Assembly (NCBI GenBank): GCA_023313575.1
Contig: JAJTTP010000041.1
Coordinates: 1-64,000 of the forward strand
Source of the DNA: Eutypella sp. D-1
Taxonomy: Eukaryota > Ascomycota > Sordariomycetes > Xylariales > Diatrypaceae
Direction of reading: 5' to 3'
Length of the DNA stretch: 64,000 nt
Shown here: positions 1-10,700 of the stretch, piece by piece
Layout of the letters: every line of letters starts with the position of its first letter
Numbering within the stretch: position 1 is the first letter of the stretch
The notes under the pieces: generated by a model
Seen by the model: the letters and a program-made list of their open reading frames with translations, nothing else
The model's database searches: none
What the model was told of the DNA's origin: nothing
Made by a program: the position numbers and the translations under genes

Positions 1-825
1 ATATTATACAATTAGTTTTATAGAGCGTGAAGTTAAGAAGAATAATAGTATAATATATAGATCTTTAATTAAGAACGGTTATTCTATGTTTATGTTAGAG
101 ATCTTCAGAGTATTGTGATCCACAGACATGGTAAATTGAAAGAGAAACAATACTATATTGATACACTTAAACCCTCGAGTAATAATATTTAAAAACTGCT
201 GGTTCATTAAAGGGGTTTAAACATAGTGAAGCTACTAAAAAGGCTAATAAGTGAAACTAATAAGAATTCTATAGTTTTAGAGGAAGTTAGGTTAAAATTG
301 CTGAAAACCCTATCTAAGGGTGTAAGAATTCTAGTGAGAAATAATGAGGACGGAGAGGTCCAATCTTTTGTATCTATTAGACAAGCCGCCAAATTTATAG
401 GAGTTCAACCAAGCCATGTGGCTAAACAGTTAAGGGAAGATAACTTTTACTTAGGTAGAGGGTACTTCGTATATAGCTCTAAGACTATTCTGGAAGATAT
501 TTTAAAAAGTGAAAGTTATTTATCAGCTATAGCTAAAGGTAACGGTGGATACACTAAGCACACTGAAATCTCCCGTGAGTTAATGCGAAAGGCCCATTTA
601 GGTAATAAATTATCTCCAGAAATGAAGGAAAAGTTATCATTAAATAGTAAGAATGCTAAACAAGTATTGGTGGTAAATAATGAGACACTTGAAACATACG
701 AGTTTGCTTCAATTACTGCTGCAGTAAAAAAATTAGGAGTAGATGACTCTTATTTCCGAAAATGTTTAAAAAATAATAGACCATGTAAGGGTTACACTAT
801 AACTCTAAAGTCTAAGGATGAATAG
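1..825 (+). pseudogene. Decayed GIY-YIG homing endonuclease, C-terminal part with NUMOD-like repeats
   Basis: The window opens inside a GIY-YIG-type gene. At about 76-115 the frame reads KNGYSMFMLEIF, like the segment after the GIY-YIG core in this family. Frameshifts and stops follow, so only 226-825 (about 199 codons, GTG at 226) is open. That part has a NUMOD3-like stretch (LMRKAHLGNKLSPEMKEKL) and two NUMOD1-like modules (FVSIRQAAKFIG and FASITAAVKKLG), which are DNA-binding helices in homing endonucleases. The catalytic GIY and YIG motifs lie outside the window or are lost. It probably remains from an intron or free-standing element upstream (rnl side), but no host exon is visible here. 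Confidence 0.7.
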
Positions 826-2496
826 ATTTGGTTTTTATGGTTATTCGCGACCTCCGGTTAAATAAAAAAATCCAAACTAAAATCTAAATCTTCTTAATTG
901 TATTGTTTATATTGTTTAAGATTTTAGTTTGGATTTTTTTTAAACACCTCTGGTGGTTTGTTTTACTTTTTATTGGGGCGGTATTGTAGCATATTAAGTA
1001 AACCAACTCCGCTTCGCACAAATGAGAGGTTGATATATATATATGAGTTATAAAATTCGAATAGGTAAGTGGGAGGTTGGGTGGATGAATATAAAGATAG
1101 GATAGCTTACTTCTGCTCCGCTGCCTAATATGAGACGGCTCCTTAAAGTCTGATCCATATCCCTTCGGGATCAGGATAAGTCAAGGCTAGTAAATTAGGG
1201 GTCGCTTCGCGGTAAAACCGGGGAGGTTCTTTTTTTTCTTCCGCAGGCAGAAAATGTTGTTAGTCCTAGTTTGATTTTTTTGACTTCGTTCTGCCTGCGG
1301 AGGACTTTTTCTTTTTTCATACTTAAACTATTCTGAGGAGACTCATGGGTGTTCAAGTCACCCCTTAGGTAGGATTTCTCGCGGAATCCTTAGACACAAT
1401 TAAATCCAATCTAAACTAAACCCTCATTTTCTCTAGGTATTAAATAAATATGTCATACGGTGGATTTTCGAGAAGAAAGGGCTGTAAAAAAATCTGTATA
1501 TGAACTAATTTAATTTAGAGCTTCCTAAATTTTTATTTATGTCATATTCCATATCCCATATCCCATATCCATCAGGTAGATTTTTCCCAGGGATCAGGTA
1601 AATATTTACCGCGCTTCTGTAGGCGTAGCCACCGAAGGATATGGGATATGGATCAGGTAAAAATTTACCTGAAGTTGGCTAACGAAGTATGCGTAGGCTG
1701 CGCCTTAGCCTAATAAAAAAGCAAGCTCTCCTGTAGCTTCGCGTACCCCCCCCCTGGGGGTCGCTGATCCGAAGGATATGGGTTGCTTCTGTAGGCGTAG
1801 CCACCAAAGGATATGGGGGATTACGAAGGGATCAGGGGTTTTTTTTTCTTTTACCCCGTCTTATAACGGAGATATTGATTTAGCTACCCTTAATACTAAA
1901 TCTACGGGGCAAGTATATAATATATATGCGATAAGGGATATATATATATGAGCTGTGTCGATCTTATTTATACAAAGTGGTTGGGTCACAAGTTCAACCG
2001 AGTATCCTTAAAAATGTTACAAAGTTGGTCAATGTAAGAAAAGTAGAAATTACTCTGCTCTTTAGTATTAAAAATTTTAGAACTAATCCATGATGTTCAT
2101 AGTAACTTGAATTAAGGCCCTTGTATAGTGAATAATGTTAAATGAGTAGTATAAAAAAAAATTAGTAGCATTATGAGCGTTATTGAGGGATAAAATCCCG
2201 ATACCTCCGGGATACAGGTGCAATATCTGCCTGCGTCTAAAAGTTCAAATTTCAAGGGTTTATGTTGAAATTATAAAGTTACCTGTTGTATATTTATTGT
2301 CTAAGGGGCATTCTAATATTAATATATATGTATATATAAATTTAAGCAGTCACAATAAAGTTTATTTTTTTAATCCATATCCTAATCCTTATCCCTCTGG
2401 GATAGGTATAGCGCGACGAAGTCGCGCGCGAGCTAGGGGTCGCTTCTGTAGGCTACGCCTACGCCTATGCTTCGCTAATCCCAAGGATAATGGGGG
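826..2496. other. Gene-free spacer rich in short GC elements
   Basis: I see no convincing gene in this stretch. It holds an AT hairpin element (864-940) and many short GC-rich elements of recurrent type, for example around 1150-1175, 1545-1680, 1735-1830 and 2380-2490. They share pieces such as ATATCCCTTCGGGATCAGG and CTTCTGTAGGCGTAGCCACC that recur elsewhere in the window. A T-arm-like hairpin with loop TTCAAGT occurs near 1345-1370 without a full cloverleaf. Confidence 0.6.
864..940. repeat. AT hairpin element, copy A (22-bp perfect arms)
   Basis: Arms 864-885 and 919-940 are exact reverse complements starting AAAAAAATCC. The left flank CCTCCGGTTA and right flank TAAACACCTCTGG are also shared with the copy at 9927-10003, loop included, so the unit is longer than the hairpin and has been copied recently. 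Confidence 0.85.
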
Positions 2497-2567
2497 GGGG
2501 GCATGGTTTAATGGTAAAACAGGAACTTTGCAAGTTTCTTATCTCTGTTCGATTCAGAGTGTCTCCA
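2497..2567 (+). tRNA. trnA: tRNA-Ala(UGC)
   Basis: A full cloverleaf is seen. Acceptor stem GGGGGCA pairs with TGTCTCC. The anticodon stem GGAAC/GTTTC encloses loop TTTGCAA with anticodon TGC. The T arm is CTCTG-TTCGATT-CAGAG. The 5' end is embedded in a run of ten G from a GC element, so the exact processing point rests on the acceptor pairing. Confidence 0.88.
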
Positions 2568-3174
2568 CCTTTACTATACTTTGAATATAACATAATTATG
2601 TTAAGGTAAATATACCAAAAAGCTAAAATAGGTAGTATTTTCGTGAAGGAAGTAGTCGCCCACTTTGTGAGCGCAGAGACTAAAAACCAAAGTAAAAATT
2701 AAATCCGCTTCGCATAGTAATATATCAAATAAAGGTCTTCCATACCCCTCTGGTGAAATTTACCCAGGAGCGAAGCGTCTTATATTTTACTTTTTATTTT
2801 TAACCGCGGATAAACAAAGTTTATTTAAATTTAGTGGCTAACTGAGTACGCCTCTAAAAAGTAGGTAGGTTATAGGAAGATATAAAAGATTCGTGGTCCT
2901 CCTTTATTTTTTTATTATTTTTAGTAATAAATTCGCGAGCTCTGAATTATTAATCTTTCATTTAATAAATATAACTCTAATAATTTTTTTCGCACCGCTT
3001 ATTTTTTTTAGTGCGTGGGCTCTGTAAGACGCCCCTTTTTTCAATAAAAAAAAATGAACTTGATCTTTTTTATATAATTGAGTATTTGACTTTTTATTTT
3101 TTTTCCGGGTGTCGTATGTTTCGCTACTCGTAGATTAATAAAAAACAGGTATTTAGTTTCCAATATTTAAATAA
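2568..3174. other. Spacer between trnA and trnF
   Basis: AT-rich sequence with poly-T tracts and short elements carrying CGCTTCGCATAG and CACCTCTGGTG-like pieces. No coding frame or structured RNA could be recognised. Confidence 0.5.
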
Positions 3175-3247
3175 GCTTAATAAGCTCAATTGGTTGAGCA
3201 GAGATTTGAAGTGTCTTTGGTTATAGGTTCGAGTCCTATCTTAAGCA
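3175..3247 (+). tRNA. trnF: tRNA-Phe(GAA)
   Basis: Acceptor GCTTAA pairs with TTAAGC. The D stem is GCTC/GAGC, the anticodon stem GAGAT/GTCTT encloses loop TTGAAGT with anticodon GAA, and the T arm is ATAGG-TTCGAGT-CCTAT. The next tRNA follows without a gap, as in fungal mitochondrial tRNA clusters cut from one transcript. Confidence 0.88.
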
Positions 3248-3328
3248 ACAGATGTGCTGGAATGGTAGACAGGCTCTACTTAGGATGGAGGGGCGTAAGC
3301 CGTATAAGTTCAAGTCTTATTATCTGTA
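3248..3328 (+). tRNA. trnL: tRNA-Leu(UAG)
   Basis: Acceptor ACAGATG pairs with TATCTGT. Anticodon stem CTCTA/TGGAG holds loop CTTAGGA with anticodon TAG. The long variable arm GGC-GTAA-GCC is typical of class II tRNAs, and the T arm is ATAAG-TTCAAGT-CTTAT. It abuts trnF directly. Confidence 0.88.
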
Positions 3329-3424
3329 TATTTTTAATTAAGGGGTCGCTTCTGTAGGCGTAGCCACCAAAGGATATGGGGTATTTAGTCAGCATACTTC
3401 TGATTTTCGCGACCTTCGGTCTCC

Positions 3425-3473
3425 CTCCGTATCCCCATCGGGGATGGGGGCCCCCTCCCTAGGGGAACGGAGG
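3425..3473. repeat. 49-bp GC double-hairpin element, copy 1
   Basis: This GC-rich unit runs from CTCCGTATCCCC to AGGGGAACGGAG. It contains nested palindromes around CCCATCGGGGATGGG and GGGGGCCCCC. Near-identical copies lie at 4197-4245 and 52714-52762, and an inverted copy at 26990-27036. Here the shared block is longer (about 3391-3488 matches 52680-52778). Confidence 0.88.
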
Positions 3474-3536
3474 TTCAGAAAATATAGCGCTTGATATGAA
3501 TAAAAAAAATAACATAAATCTAATACCTTTTGAAAA

Positions 3537-3945
3537 TTGTTTTTTATCGGGTCGCTTATGATCCCTGCCTACGAAGTTAGAGCTAGGTATACAAATACAA
3601 AAAAAAATCTAAATCTAAATATGAACGATCTTTTTAATATTCTTGAATATTTGGATTTTTTTTTTTCCTTTAGTGGACAGGGATTTATTACTACGCTGAA
3701 TTACATTATACCTTCAGATAATGTTAGAAGGCGGTTCCAAATACGAATTCAAAGATAATGTACAAATTATTAAAGGTATTGGAGTTCTAGTTTTGTATGG
3801 GAACGGATAAATTCTTAGTGAATTTAATTCTATAAATACGTGTGCTGCTTATTTAGGTATATCAGATCAAACCGTTAGAAGTATATTGCGTGACGGTCAA
3901 TCTATCAAGTTTGACTCAAGATTAGTGTCTGTTAAACCAAAGTAG
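3537..3945 (+). pseudogene. Homing endonuclease tail fragment (NUMOD1-like remnant) with inserted hairpins
   Basis: Around 3770-3945 the frame reads a NUMOD1-type module (NTCAAYLGISDQTVRSIL), which normally ends LAGLIDADG or GIY-YIG intron proteins. An in-frame TAA and the absence of any catalytic domain mark it as a remnant. An AT hairpin element (about 3598-3660) interrupts the stretch ahead of it. The short frame at 3537-3758 is open but mostly hairpin sequence, so I do not regard it as a gene. Confidence 0.5.
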
Positions 3946-4004
3946 CTAACGTTGATTGGCTCTACTAGTAGTTTGTGTTGTAGCTAGTCGCAGATTTAGT
4001 AGTC

Positions 4005-4196
4005 GTAAAAAAATCAAAGGGTCAAACCTAAATGTTAACGATCTTCTTGATATTATTGAAGATTTTTTTTTGATTTTTTTTTATAGTGATTCGCGACCTT
4101 CGGTTAAAAAAAAATCAAAACCTAAAATCCGCTTCGCATAGATATATATCAAATATGGTGTATTAAATTTAGATTTTATTTTGGATTTTTTTTAAA
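4005..4196. repeat. Two adjacent AT hairpin elements
   Basis: About 4005-4083 and 4100-4190 each begin with an A-run plus ATC and end with GAT plus a T-run, like the hairpins at 864 and 9927 but with more diverged arms. The second starts after CGACCTTCGGTTA and ends in TTTAAACTCC, the same flank pattern as the other copies. Confidence 0.6.
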
Positions 4197-4245
4197 CTCC
4201 GTATCCCCATCGGGGATGGGGGCCCCCTCCCTAGGGGAACGGAGG
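4197..4245. repeat. 49-bp GC double-hairpin element, copy 2
   Basis: The sequence from CTCCGTATCC to GAACGGAGG matches the copy at 3425-3473. It sits directly after the AT hairpin ending in TTTAAA, so the two element types are chained. Confidence 0.88.
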
Positions 4246-4342
4246 TTTATAAATATATCGCTATAATTATAGCTCTAATTTTAACTATAACTATATAATA
4301 GGTTATATTCTTATTCGAAAAGGTATAATAATAAATCCTTCA

Positions 4343-4416
4343 TATCTCGTGGACTAATCGGGTAAGTCATAAATTTTTGGTATTTACTATTGGGTGTTCG
4401 AATCACCTCGAGATAA
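4343..4416 (+). tRNA. trnQ: tRNA-Gln(UUG)
   Basis: Acceptor TATCTCG pairs perfectly with CGAGATA. D stem GAC/GTC, anticodon stem TAAAT/ATTTA with loop TTTTGGT and anticodon TTG, and T arm GGGTG-TTCGAAT-CACCT are all present. Its place in the A-F-L-Q-H-M cluster is as expected. Confidence 0.86.
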
Positions 4417-4423
4417 TAAGTAA

Positions 4424-4497
4424 GGTAAATATAACTCAATAGGTAGAGTGGCTGTATGTGGCTCAGTATGTTCTTGGTTCAAGTCCAGGTATTTACC
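4424..4497 (+). tRNA. trnH: tRNA-His(GUG)
   Basis: The anticodon loop ATGTGGC gives GTG. The acceptor can form eight pairs, GGTAAATA with TATTTACC, so the extra G(-1):C73 pair characteristic of histidine tRNA is encoded. The T arm is CTTGG-TTCAAGT-CCAGG. One weak T-T pair lies in the anticodon stem. Confidence 0.84.
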
Positions 4498-4666
4498 CAT
4501 ATGATTATATAAAATTTACATTCTATATATATACAAATCTAGATAAGTGCAACAAATAATAGAGCTAGATGGAGGGTAAAAAAAATCCCAAGTAAAATAT
4601 TCAGTAATATTAAAAAGATTGTTCATTTTTGGATTTTTTTTTTATTTTTTGTTATACTCCTTTATT

Positions 4667-4739
4667 ATCAGGGTAGTTTAATAGGTTAAAACCTTAATTT
4701 CATGCATTAAAGATGAGAATTCGAGTTTCTCTCCTGGTT
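4667..4739 (+). tRNA. trnM: tRNA-Met(CAU)
   Basis: Acceptor ATCAGGG pairs with TCCTGGT. The anticodon stem TTAAT/ATTAA holds loop TTCATGC with anticodon CAT, and the T arm is GAGAA-TTCGAGT-TTCTC. It ends 43 bases before the nad2 start, the usual place for trnM in these genomes. Confidence 0.86.
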
Positions 4740-4781
4740 AGCCTTAGACCTAAAGTATTTAAGGCCAAGTTTTTTTTTATT

Positions 4782-7700
4782 ATGATAATTTTATCTATAT
4801 TATGTTTATTATTTTCGAATGCCGTCACTTTGAGACGAGATATGTCAATACTTTTTAATAGAATAGCCATTATTGCTTTGGTTTATTGTTTTTTACATGA
4901 TGTTGTAAGTCTATCTCTTATAAATAAAGGGATAGGTTTACATGGAGGTTTACTTCACGTAACTAATATAACTCAAATATTTCATATATTTGTTTTTATA
5001 GTTAGTATATTGATACTACAGTTAACCAGCTTTTTCCCTAGAAAAGTTTGAGTTAAAGAACATTCATCTTTAAAAGATCTATTATTTAATAATTTGGTGT
5101 ATTATAGAACTAAAATTATTAATAAAATGGGAGAACATTTAAAGATTATTGAATACCCTGTCAAACAACCTGGGAATTTGTTAATATTGTGGGGCAAACT
5201 GTCAAACTCCGGGGAAGTCCTAAAGCTTTTGATATCAAATCTGGAAAAAAATTTCCGTGGTGGATGAGCTAATCACTCATGTATGGTAAAAAGTCAAAAG
5301 ATGGCTCACCACTATAAGTGGTACTGGTTTAAGTGCAGTAAATATGAGTTGTATAACTCAAGGGCTGTCGAGGTCGCACCTCGAAAAATGGACAATCGCG
5401 GATCTAAGTCAAATAAAGGTAACGCTTTATTTGTAAAAGAGCAACGAGTAGACGGCAGTTACTTATTAAATATACAGAGATTTAATAAGTTAAGGTGTAC
5501 TCTAAGAGGATTCGAAAGAATTATCCTATTTGGAATCCCTTCTATTCAAATTCTAAGTAAACAACTCTATTCAACAACTAATGATTCAAAAAATCTTCAA
5601 CAAAAATTATCTAAAGACAGAGATAGTTTTAGTTTAAACCCTTGATTCGTAACAGGTTTCACAGACGGGGATGGTTCATTTACTGTTTCTGTTACTAAGA
5701 AAAAATCCGGTACAGGCTGAAAAGTAGTACCCGTGTATACTATAGGGTTAGATCAAAAAGATTTAGATCTTTTAGTACAAATTAAAGCTTTTTTTAAAAT
5801 AGGTAATATCTATACTAGTAAAAGAGGGGTAGTTTACTATACTGTAGGTTCTGTAAAAGATTTAAAAAAGTATATTCTGCCTCATTTCGATAAATATCCT
5901 TTAGCTACGCTTAAATTAAAAGATTACTTATTATTTAGGGAGATAGTTATTCTTATGGAAAAAGGGGGACATAATTCCTTACCTGGTTTATTAAAAATCT
6001 TTTCGTTAAAAGCTAATTTAAATAAAGGGTTACCGAGTGTAGTAAAAGCGGAATTTCCTTATATTATCCCTGCTATTGCACCAGAATTTCAGATACCTTT
6101 TTATTTTAATCCTAATTGATTCTCAGGATTTATAACTGCAGAAGGATCTTTCTTTATTTCTCTTTATGAAAATGAGAAAAGAAAAGCAGGGTATGCAGTG
6201 AGTTTAATTTTTTCTTTAAGTCAACATATTAAAGATTTAGAGTTACTAGAAAGGCTCGCTAAATATTTGGGGTGCGGTGTAATCAGGAAAGCCCGTAATC
6301 GTGAATCAGTTGAATGAGTTATCACTAAGTCTGAGGATATTAACCTAAATTTAATTCCATTCTTAACAAAATATACTCTTTCAGGTGTAAAAGTTTTAGA
6401 TTTCGAGAGATTTAAAAAAGCATCTTTTCTAATAGGTAATAAAATGCACTTAACTTCAGAGGGAGTTACATTAATAAAAGCTATTAAAGATGCAATGTAT
6501 AAAAGGTAATAATTGTGTTGATATATAGGTTAGTTTAGAATTTGTATGGATAAATCCAGTTTGCCTCGTTAATTTTATTATTTGTAGTTAGCGGTGCAAT
6601 TTTTTTAATGTCTACTAATGATTTAGTTTCTATTTTTCTATCAATAGAATTACAAAGTTACGGTTTGTATTTATTAAGTACAATTTATAGGAACTCAGAA
6701 TTAGCTACTACAGGTGGTTTAATCTATTTCTTATTAGGTGCCAAGGGATGTGGGAACTCCTTACTTTTGCGCCAAAAATTACCAAACTCCGGGGACACCT
6801 TAAGGTTTATGATACTAAGCAATACTTTAAAAGGTATTAGTGGATGAACTTATTATTCATGTACAGTAACAACTCATAATATGGAGGAAACAAAAATAGG
6901 TTATCGCGGATCTAAATCAAGTAATGTTATAGCATTATTTGTAAAAGAGCAACGAGTATATGGTGATTTACTCGGCAATGTGTCGAGTATAAGATGTACT
7001 CTAAAGGGTTTTGAAAGAAACTATAGAGTCGGAATCCCTCCTAAACAAATAAATCAACAAATAGGAATCGGTACTGCCACTCTACAATCTTTCTATACCT
7101 GCGTAGCCCCTTAGAAAATCATAATTCTCCTATAATGCTAAATCCTTGGTGATTTACAGGATTTATAGACGGGGAAGGTTATTTTTCTGTAGGTATTTCG
7201 AAAAATAAAGTTGGTTGACAAGTAAAACTTGAATTTGGTATTTCTTTACATACAAAAGACAGAGTTCTTTTAGAACAAATTCAAAGATATTTTTCAGCTG
7301 GTAGTATTTTTTTCCATCCAACACAAAAAATTCTTCATTATCGTATTCGCGCCTGTCTCTTTTTCCCTTTTCTCTTAACTCGTTGAACTCGTAGAAGAGA
7401 AAGGGAAAAATTTTAAAAGATTTAGAAAAAATTCTTGATCATTTAGATCAATACCCTTTAATTACTCAAAAATTCGCAGATTTCCAACTTTTCAAACAAG
7501 CATATAAGCTAGTTTTAAATAAACAGCATTTAAAATTAGACCTCCTTTTTCCCAAACCCCCGCTGCATCCTTACTGCGGGGGTTTAAGTATTATACAAAA
7601 TTGAGAAATTGAATTTAGATTTTAGTTTTTTATTGATTTTTTAGTTTTTTTCTCTTCTACTTGTAGGAGTGAAGAGAAAGGAAAAAACACGGCAGAGCCG

Positions 7701-10700
7701 AGGGAAAGAGGCCTTAAAAAAAATTGTAGCAATTAAAGCTTCAATGAACGGAGGTTTATCTAACCAGTTGCAGGCTGTCTTTCCTAATATTATCCCTGTA
7801 TCTCGACCTTTAGTGGTAAATAAACTTATAGGAGAATTGGGTTGATTAATAGGATTTACAGATGCAGTCCTGATCCCCAAGGGATATGGGTGGTTGTTTT
7901 TTCGTAAATACGCTTCGCACAAAAATCTGCAACAACTAAATCAAAGGTAAATATACAATTGGATTTTATTATTTCTCAACGTCTCCCGTATCCCCTCCGG
8001 GGATTAGGGAGTAGAAAGAGATGAACTTTTAACGACGAGTTTAGTTGAGTTTTTTGGTTGCGGTAATACCTATACTGAGGTAACCTTTGTAGATTCCGAG
8101 TAACAAATCTTACCGATATTACTACAAAAATTAGACCATTTTTTAAGGATAACCCTCTCTTAGGAGCAAAATTTCAGGATTTTTAAGATTTTTTTATCCC
8201 TCCGGGATCAGAGTAGCTTAAATTTTAAAAGCCGAGAAACATTTAACTCCTGATCCCCATGGGATATGGAGGGTTAGCTAAGATTTCAGAAATAAAAGCT
8301 GAAATGAATACAGGAAGATATGAATTGTAAGTGTAAATAAAATAAATTCGTTTTTTTTTTTATTTTTAGAATCGGACGTTTATTTGCATGGTAAGTTCCT
8401 ACAGCCTTGGGTTTAAGTTCGTGTTTTATTCTATTAGGTTCAGCATTATTATACGCAAATTCTGGTACTACTAATATGGATGGTTTATATATAATTACTA
8501 GTATAAGTGATAATATAGATTCCTGGTATAAACCATATTACATAAACCACTCTTTATTAATATTTAGTGTAGGATTTTTATTTAAAGTTTCAGCTGCACC
8601 TTTTCATTTTTGATCTCCTGACAGAGGGTTTGGGGAATCCTTTATCGTTAGGAGTAAACTACCAAATTCCGGAAATCCCCTAGAACTTATGGTACCAAGA
8701 TATACTCGAAAGGGTATAAGTGGACCAACTAATGATTGGTGTACGGTAACAAGCCAAGAGGTGTCTGAAAGGAACGTGGGCTATCGCGGATCTAAGTCAG
8801 TAATGTTAAATAATATTGCTGTAAAAGAGCAACGAGTATACGGTAGTTGATGTGGTAATAGTTTACCACGTTTAAGATGTACTCTAATGGGTTTTTTCCA
8901 AAACTGTCAAGTTAAAATCCCTTCTAATCTAATTATTCAAAGACGACTTTATTCTACTGAATCTAGCCTGAACAATGATGTAAATCAACTACCTCAACTG
9001 AATGAACCTTGATTTATATCGGGATTTACAGATGCAGAAGGTTGTTTTCTTGTTCTAGTTCGTAAATCACCTAAAAATAAATTAGGGTGGCAGTTTGAGG
9101 CTAACTTTACAATTAATCTACATGTTAGAGATATAGAACTCTTAAAGCTTATCCAAGCTTATTTTGGAGGAGTGGGTAGAATTGGTAAAGAAAGAAATAA
9201 TTGTTGTGATTATACAATAGGTTCTTTAAATCAAATACTTACAAAAGTAATTCCTCATTTTGATAAGTATCCCTTAAAAACTCAAAAGTATGCTGATTAC
9301 TTATTATTTAAAGAAGTAGTTATGATGATGCAACGTGGGGAACATTTGACAATTGAAGGTTTACAAAAAATAATAAATATTAGAGCTTCTATTAATAAAG
9401 GACTAAGTCCCTTACTTAAAGAAGCTTTCCCTAATACTGTTGCTACATCAAGACCATCATTACCACTAGATAATACTAAATTACATCCTCAATGAGTATC
9501 TGGTTTTACTTCTGGTGATGGTTGTTTCAAAGTTAGCATTAGGGAATCTAAATTATGTAAAGCAGGAAGTCGTGTAGTATTACTTTTTATATTAACTCAA
9601 CATATAAGAGACGAATTTTTATTAAGAAGTTTGGTGAATTTCTTTGGATGTGGTCAAACTTTTAGTTATAAAGATTATATAGAGTTTAGATGTCAATCAT
9701 TCAAAAACAATTCTGAAAATATTTTACCTTTTTTCTATAAATATCCTATCCTTGGTGTGAGAACACAAGACTTTGAGGATTGAGCTAAAGTAGCGGAAAT
9801 AATTCGAACAAAGGTTCATTTAACTAAGGAAGGTATTGATGAAATTCGTCAAATAAAGGTAGGAATGAATAAAGGTAGATATTTAAAATAAAAATACTAA
9901 TACAAACCCGCGGCCTCCGGTTAAATAAAAAAATCCAAACTAAAATCTAAATCTTCTTAATTGTATTGTTTATATTGTTTAAGATTTTAGTTTGGATTTT
10001 TTTTAAACCCCTCTGGGGGTCTATATTATTTAATATAAGTATATAATATTACATGTTTATATTGTAATTTTAGACAATATGTTTATTATTGAGTATTTTA
10101 TATGAAGTCGTTCTTTTCTTTAATTTGGACGAGAAATTTAGTAACCATGGACGTTTATGACGCAATACCTACTATCGTAACTACGTTTGTAGCTATTTTA
10201 GCCAAAATTTCTATATTTATCTTATTATTAGAAATAGTATACTTTACAAGCAATTATTTTACTGATTTTAATTGAACCTTTGGTTTATTAATGAGTTCTT
10301 TATTATCATTAATAATAGGTACAGTAGTAGGTTTAACTCAGTTTAGAATTAAAAGATTATTGGCTTATAGTACCCCTCCCTACCCCCTTTTTTAAATTAT
10401 TCATTGCATTCTAATACTCTGGTAAATTCAAGCGTTGGAATATAATGTATTAAAGAGTTAGATTATTTAGGATTTAATCTTATAATAAACTACCACTTTA
10501 GTGAATGGTAGGTGAGGTGAGTAATTGTGAGCGTAACCGTCAAACTCCGGGGAAATCCTAACATGTCTGATACCAAACTTAAGGACGAAGGTCTTGAGTG
10601 GACGGAATAATCACCCGTGTAAGGTAATAATTCAGATAATGATCTGAAGATAATATTTTAGTTATTGTAAGAGAAGTGGACTATCGCGGATCTAAATCAG

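Noticed and set aside
2183..2584. Open frame of 133 codons overlapping trnA
   Set aside because: It consists of spacer, GC elements and the whole tRNA-Ala; the Arg-rich middle is translated repeat. No protein-like signal.
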